This document shows positions 61,252 through 64,000 of a stretch of 64,000 nucleotides of DNA, in pieces (within the stretch, counting starts at the first letter, position 1; the number at the start of each line of letters is the position of its first letter). Source of the DNA: an uncultured Acidobacteriia bacterium (GTDB taxonomy: Bacteria > Acidobacteriota > Terriglobia > Bryobacterales > Bryobacteraceae); the NCBI GenBank assembly GCA_903925015.1, contig CAIYDY010000039.1:1-64000 (forward strand), given 5' to 3'. A program made the translations under genes and the position numbers. The notes beneath the pieces are model-generated. The model did no database searches and had not been told where the DNA came from. It saw only the letters and a list, made by a program, of their open reading frames with translations.

Positions 61252-61910
61252 GCCGCCGACCTTCCTTTCAACGCCGCCAGCAGCCGGTCAATCTCATCCG
61301 CCTTCTCGAGCGCCGCGAACCGCTCCTCGATTCCATCGCCGGCGGCCATCTCGCTTTTCGCTTGGCCGACCGCCTCTGCCCGGTCCACCTTCCGGTTCAT
61401 CCGGTCCCAGACCGATGACGAGGCATTTCCGTTCAGCCCGCTCCGGGCCTCGGCGGCATCCCCTAGCGTCTTGGCGCGCCGGTGCTTTGCCATCAGCACC
61501 TCGCTTGTCGCCCGTGCCTCCGTCAGCTTTGCATCCAGACCCCGCAGCGCCGACTTCAAATTCTCCACCTGCGTCCGCTGGTCGCCCACCTGCTGGTCGA
61601 AGCTTTCCGCCAACTTCCTGGCCTCTATGGACCGCTCGATCGCGATCCTTGCCAAATCATCCTGCTGCTTGGCCACAGCCAGTTCCGCCTTGCGAATCCA
61701 CTCTGCTTCCTTGCCCCGGTTCTCCGCCGACCGGCGCTCCAGCAGGTGTTGATCGGCCAAGCCGATCGCCACCTGCGTCTTCACCTGCATCAACTGGTTC
61801 TCCATGTCGAGGATCACCTGCTTCAGCATCTTCTCCGGGTCTTCGGCCCGGTCCACCAAGTCGTTCAAATTGGCGCGCAGCAGCGTGCCGACCCGTTCCA
61901 GTAGTGCCAT
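61248..61910 (-). CDS. pspA: PspA/IM30 family membrane-stress protein
   Basis: This is 220 residues, almost wholly coiled coil: MALLERVGTLLRANLNDLVD, then AEDPEKMLKQVILDMENQLM and KTQVAIGLADQHLLERR. The N-terminal helix is amphipathic, and the DPEKML motif is typical of PspA/IM30, the bacterial ESCRT-III relatives that bind stressed membrane. It starts 9 nt after the flotillin stop and is the last gene of a flotillin-NfeD-type unit. YdjF-type PspA in Bacillus is likewise linked to flotillin and NfeD. Confidence 0.9.
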   Translation of the reverse strand: MALLERVGTLLRANLNDLVDRAEDPEKMLKQVILDMENQLMQVKTQVAIGLADQHLLERRSAENRGKEAEWIRKAELAVAKQQDDLARIAIERSIEARKLAESFDQQVGDQRTQVENLKSALRGLDAKLTEARATSEVLMAKHRRAKTLGDAAEARSGLNGNASSSVWDRMNRKVDRAEAVGQAKSEMAAGDGIEERFAALEKADEIDRLLAALKGRSAA

Positions 61911-61919
61911 GTCCTAGCC

Positions 61920-63326
61920 TTATCCCTTCCCGCCGCCGTCGCCGATCCCTTGGATCTTGCCCAGCAGCTCCGTCATCTTCATCCCCGAAAGCGATTCCAC
62001 CAGCGCCGGAACCTGCGCCGCAATGGCCGCCAGATCGCCCGTGACCTTGTTCATGCCAGTCGTGTCGCCACCGGTGGAGACCACTGTGATCTTGTCCACG
62101 TGCTCCAAGGGCGCGGCCAGTGCCCGGACAATTTCCGGCAAGCTCGAAATCAGCTTGTCGATGACGGCTGCTTGGTTGTATTCCTGGTATGCCACGGCTT
62201 TCACGTTCATCGCCTTGGCCTCGGCTTCGCCCTTCAGGAAGATGACGTCCGCCTCCGCCTCGCCCTGCGCACGAATTGCCGACGCGCGGCCCTCCGCCTC
62301 GGTGGTCAACTTCGATTTCTCCGCCGACGCCAACGTCTCGATCCGCCGACGGTCGATTTCCGCGCCCTTGAGAACCGTCGCGATGAGTTCGCGTTCCCTG
62401 CGCTGGATTTCCGCGTCCTGCACCAGGATTTCACGCTCCTTGGAGACCTGTTGGATCTTGATCTGCTCCACCATCACCTGTTGCTGCATGATGTTGCTCT
62501 GGATCTCGTAGGCCTTGTCGGCCTGCGCCTGCTGGCGTTTCACCACTTCCAGGTAATCGGCCTTCTTCACGTCGAGGTCGCGTTGCGCCTCGGCCTGCTT
62601 GGCCAGCGAAAGCGTTTCCGCCAGCACCCGCTCCTGGTCGGCGTTGGTTTTCGCGATGGCAGCTTCCCGCATGGCTTGCGCGCGGCGGATTGCGGTGTCC
62701 CGTTCAGCTTCGGCGGTGGCTATTTCGGCATCGCGCTTGATCCGCGAAATATCGGGACGGCCCATGTTCGCGATGTATTCGTTCTTGTCGCGAACCTCCT
62801 TGATGGTGAAGGAGATCACCTCCAGCCCCATTTTGTTCATGTCGCCGGCGCAGGTGGACCGCATCCGGTCGCCCACCATTTCCGGTTCCTTCACGATCTG
62901 CTCCACCGTCAGTTGGCCGATGATGCCGCGCAAGTGGCCCTCCATGACCAGCCGAATCAACGCCTCGCGATCCTGTTCGGACTTGGTGAGGAACTGCTCG
63001 GCGGCGGTCTCGATCGACTCGGGATCGGACTTTACCTTGATCTGCGCCACGGCTTCCACCGTGACCGCAACGCCTTGGTTGGTATACAGGTCTTGGGTTG
63101 GAGCCACGTCGAACGACATTAGCTCCAACGACAATTCCCGGCAGCTTTCGATCATGGGCATGATCAGCGTACCCCGACCCTTGACGATCCGCGGCCCCCG
63201 GAAGCCGTACACGATCAGGGCTTGATGCGGGCCCGCCTTGCGGTATAGCCGCGCGAACACCCCCATCAACAACAGAAGCGCCAAGGCCATCAGCCCCGCG
63301 ACGATAACAATCTGAATTGGATTCAT
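61920..63326 (-). CDS. floT: Flotillin-like membrane microdomain scaffold
   Basis: This is 468 residues from ATG 63326 (GAAGGA just upstream). A single N-terminal membrane helix (IQIVIVAGLMALALLLLMGVF) is followed by the SPFH/PHB domain (GPHQALIVYGFRGPRIVKGR, TNQGVAVTVEAVAQIKV), then ~200 residues of Ala/Glu/Lys-rich coiled coil typical of flotillins (AEAERDTAIRRAQAM, EREILVQDAEIQRRERE) and a Gly-rich tail (GIGDGGGKG). It oligomerises in the inner membrane and organises fluid microdomains. The NfeD-like gene lies 32 bp upstream and pspA 9 nt downstream. Confidence 0.92.
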   Translation of the reverse strand: MNPIQIVIVAGLMALALLLLMGVFARLYRKAGPHQALIVYGFRGPRIVKGRGTLIMPMIESCRELSLELMSFDVAPTQDLYTNQGVAVTVEAVAQIKVKSDPESIETAAEQFLTKSEQDREALIRLVMEGHLRGIIGQLTVEQIVKEPEMVGDRMRSTCAGDMNKMGLEVISFTIKEVRDKNEYIANMGRPDISRIKRDAEIATAEAERDTAIRRAQAMREAAIAKTNADQERVLAETLSLAKQAEAQRDLDVKKADYLEVVKRQQAQADKAYEIQSNIMQQQVMVEQIKIQQVSKEREILVQDAEIQRRERELIATVLKGAEIDRRRIETLASAEKSKLTTEAEGRASAIRAQGEAEADVIFLKGEAEAKAMNVKAVAYQEYNQAAVIDKLISSLPEIVRALAAPLEHVDKITVVSTGGDTTGMNKVTGDLAAIAAQVPALVESLSGMKMTELLGKIQGIGDGGGKG

Positions 63327-63358
63327 GTCCTTCGCTTTCTTGACTTGTACTTGACGGA

Positions 63359-63916
63359 CTAGGCCGTCAGGTCATCCCACTCCCGTACGTAGGCGATTCC
63401 GTCCTCGTAGCGCGTTACAACCACTTCCTTGCCCAATGGAATCGGGTATCCGGCGTCGCTGCGGATGGGAATTCCGCGTCGCCGCCCTTGTTGCCGAAAA
63501 ATCATTTCGCCTGTGCCTCCGGTCAGGATGGGGCTCGAAACGGTGCCCAAGGCACCCGGGATCCGATAGTCTGAGGGATCGAGCGGCCGCTCGCTGCCGG
63601 ACAGCACCTTTGCCACAAAAAGAAAAATCAAGGCCGCCCCTGCCAATCCGACCACGACTGCAACCACCACAACGACGGCGAGACCCAAGCCACCCCAGCC
63701 GTTCAGGATGTATCCTGCTCCGCCGAACCACGTCAGGAATGCGGCCACCGTCCCGAAGTTGAACGCCTGTCCTCCTTTTCCCGCCCCGCCGTGTCCATGA
63801 CCATGCACATGGATGTGGGGATGGAAGTGCAAGTGGCTGCTACCGCTGAGGAATGCCACCAGGCATAGGACAAAACCGAATGCGAAACACGCTAGAAAAA
63901 AGACTTCCGGGGTCAC
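63359..63916 (-). CDS. NfeD-like membrane protein with His-rich loop
   Basis: This is 185 residues from GTG 63916 (AGGAG 7 nt upstream), overlapping the preceding stop (ATGTGA). Membrane segments are VFFLACFAFGFVLCLVAFL, TVAAFLTWFGGAGYILNGWG and LGLAVVVVVAVVVGLAGAAL. Between the first two lies a His-rich loop, HLHFHPHIHVHGHGHGG, that could bind metal. The C-terminal soluble part (IPIRSDAGYPIPLGKEVVVT) matches the OB-fold NfeD-C domain. NfeD proteins pair with flotillins, as here. The His loop is not usual for the family. Confidence 0.8.
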   Translation of the reverse strand: MTPEVFFLACFAFGFVLCLVAFLSGSSHLHFHPHIHVHGHGHGGAGKGGQAFNFGTVAAFLTWFGGAGYILNGWGGLGLAVVVVVAVVVGLAGAALIFLFVAKVLSGSERPLDPSDYRIPGALGTVSSPILTGGTGEMIFRQQGRRRGIPIRSDAGYPIPLGKEVVVTRYEDGIAYVREWDDLTA

Positions 63917-64000
63917 ATGAGCTCCTGTAACTTGTTCGAAGGCTGCAGGACTTCGAAGAGACGTCCTGCCAAGCCGGGGTTTTCCAATATCCGCTGCAAG
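63913..64000 (-). CDS. C-terminal end of a gene upstream of the NfeD-like gene
   Basis: The minus-strand frame at the right edge reads LQRILENPGLAGRLFEVLQP and ends SNKLQELM with TGA at 63915-63913, overlapping the NfeD-like GTG start. The overlap suggests translational coupling and a fourth member of the flotillin operon. Too little is visible to name it. Confidence 0.6.
   Translation of the reverse strand, partial: LQRILENPGLAGRLFEVLQPSNKLQELM

Noticed and set aside
61950-63122. 390-codon open frame on the plus strand
   Set aside because: Antisense to flotillin; Arg/His/Leu-rich translation with no recognisable domain.

Overview
The window looks like a chromosomal segment of an Acidobacteriota, most likely the Bryobacterales/Solibacter lineage. 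This is inferred from the gene families, not from rRNA. Indicators are three large Oar-type TonB-dependent receptors with N-terminal carboxypeptidase-like domains, an FG-GAP/ASPIC-UnbV protein, two heptahaem cytochrome/TPR proteins, two PEP-CTERM proteins, a planctomycete-type cytochrome, and a 3166-residue surface protein ending in the Solibacter-type C-terminal domain (TIGR03437-like). DNA is GC-rich and coding density is very high. I saw no rRNA, tRNA, insertion sequence or CRISPR array.

Layout. 1-2765 (-): FG-GAP/ASPIC protein running off the left edge. 2827-4831 (+): an ATPase plus HNH nuclease pair resembling Septu (PtuA/PtuB) phage defence. 4874-10844 (-): heptahaem cytochrome/TPR protein followed by an Oar-like receptor. 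11016-15031 (+): a 20-residue peptide, a TPR-CHAT protease, an ECF-type sigma factor and a membrane zinc-finger anti-sigma factor. 15033-18916: penicillin-acylase-like hydrolase (-), Tat-type serine hydrolase (+) and a small TonB-C-domain protein (+). 18928-23415 (-): TtcA, a fused methyltransferase, an ABC-F ATPase and a Uma2 nuclease. 23468-38670 (+): exported GNAT-like protein, cytochrome/ankyrin/cyclase-like chimera, the giant Ig/Kelch protein and a phosphoesterase. 38724-45337: small membrane protein (-), second receptor (-) and, divergently, the second heptahaem cytochrome (+). 45451-52167 (-): PEP-CTERM protein, S41-type peptidase broken by an amber codon, third receptor, and a second PEP-CTERM gene broken by a 14-bp tandem duplication. 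52419-54994 (+): PpiD/SurA-like foldase and DedA. 54997-55431 (-): small secreted protein. 55632-61251 (+): TPR/outer-membrane-barrel protein, glycosyl-hydrolase-like protein, VOC protein and enolase-superfamily enzyme. 61248-64000 (-): PspA, flotillin, NfeD-like protein and the end of one more gene.

Much of the content serves the cell envelope: uptake of large substrates (receptors), surface display (PEP-CTERM, Ig/Kelch), periplasmic redox (cytochromes), envelope folding and stress (PpiD, DedA, PspA/flotillin/NfeD) and probably exopolysaccharide handling. Several genes appear to be read from leaderless mRNAs: a TANNNT box (usually TANAAT) lies 5-9 nt before an ATG or GTG that has no Shine-Dalgarno. 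Two genes are broken by single simple mutations and a third has no standard start codon. The most interesting points are the Septu-like pair, the CHAT-sigma-anti-sigma locus with its micropeptide, the reversible-looking 14-bp duplication, the cytochrome-ankyrin-cyclase chimera, and the giant protein with a cysteine pair in each of 14 Ig-like repeats.
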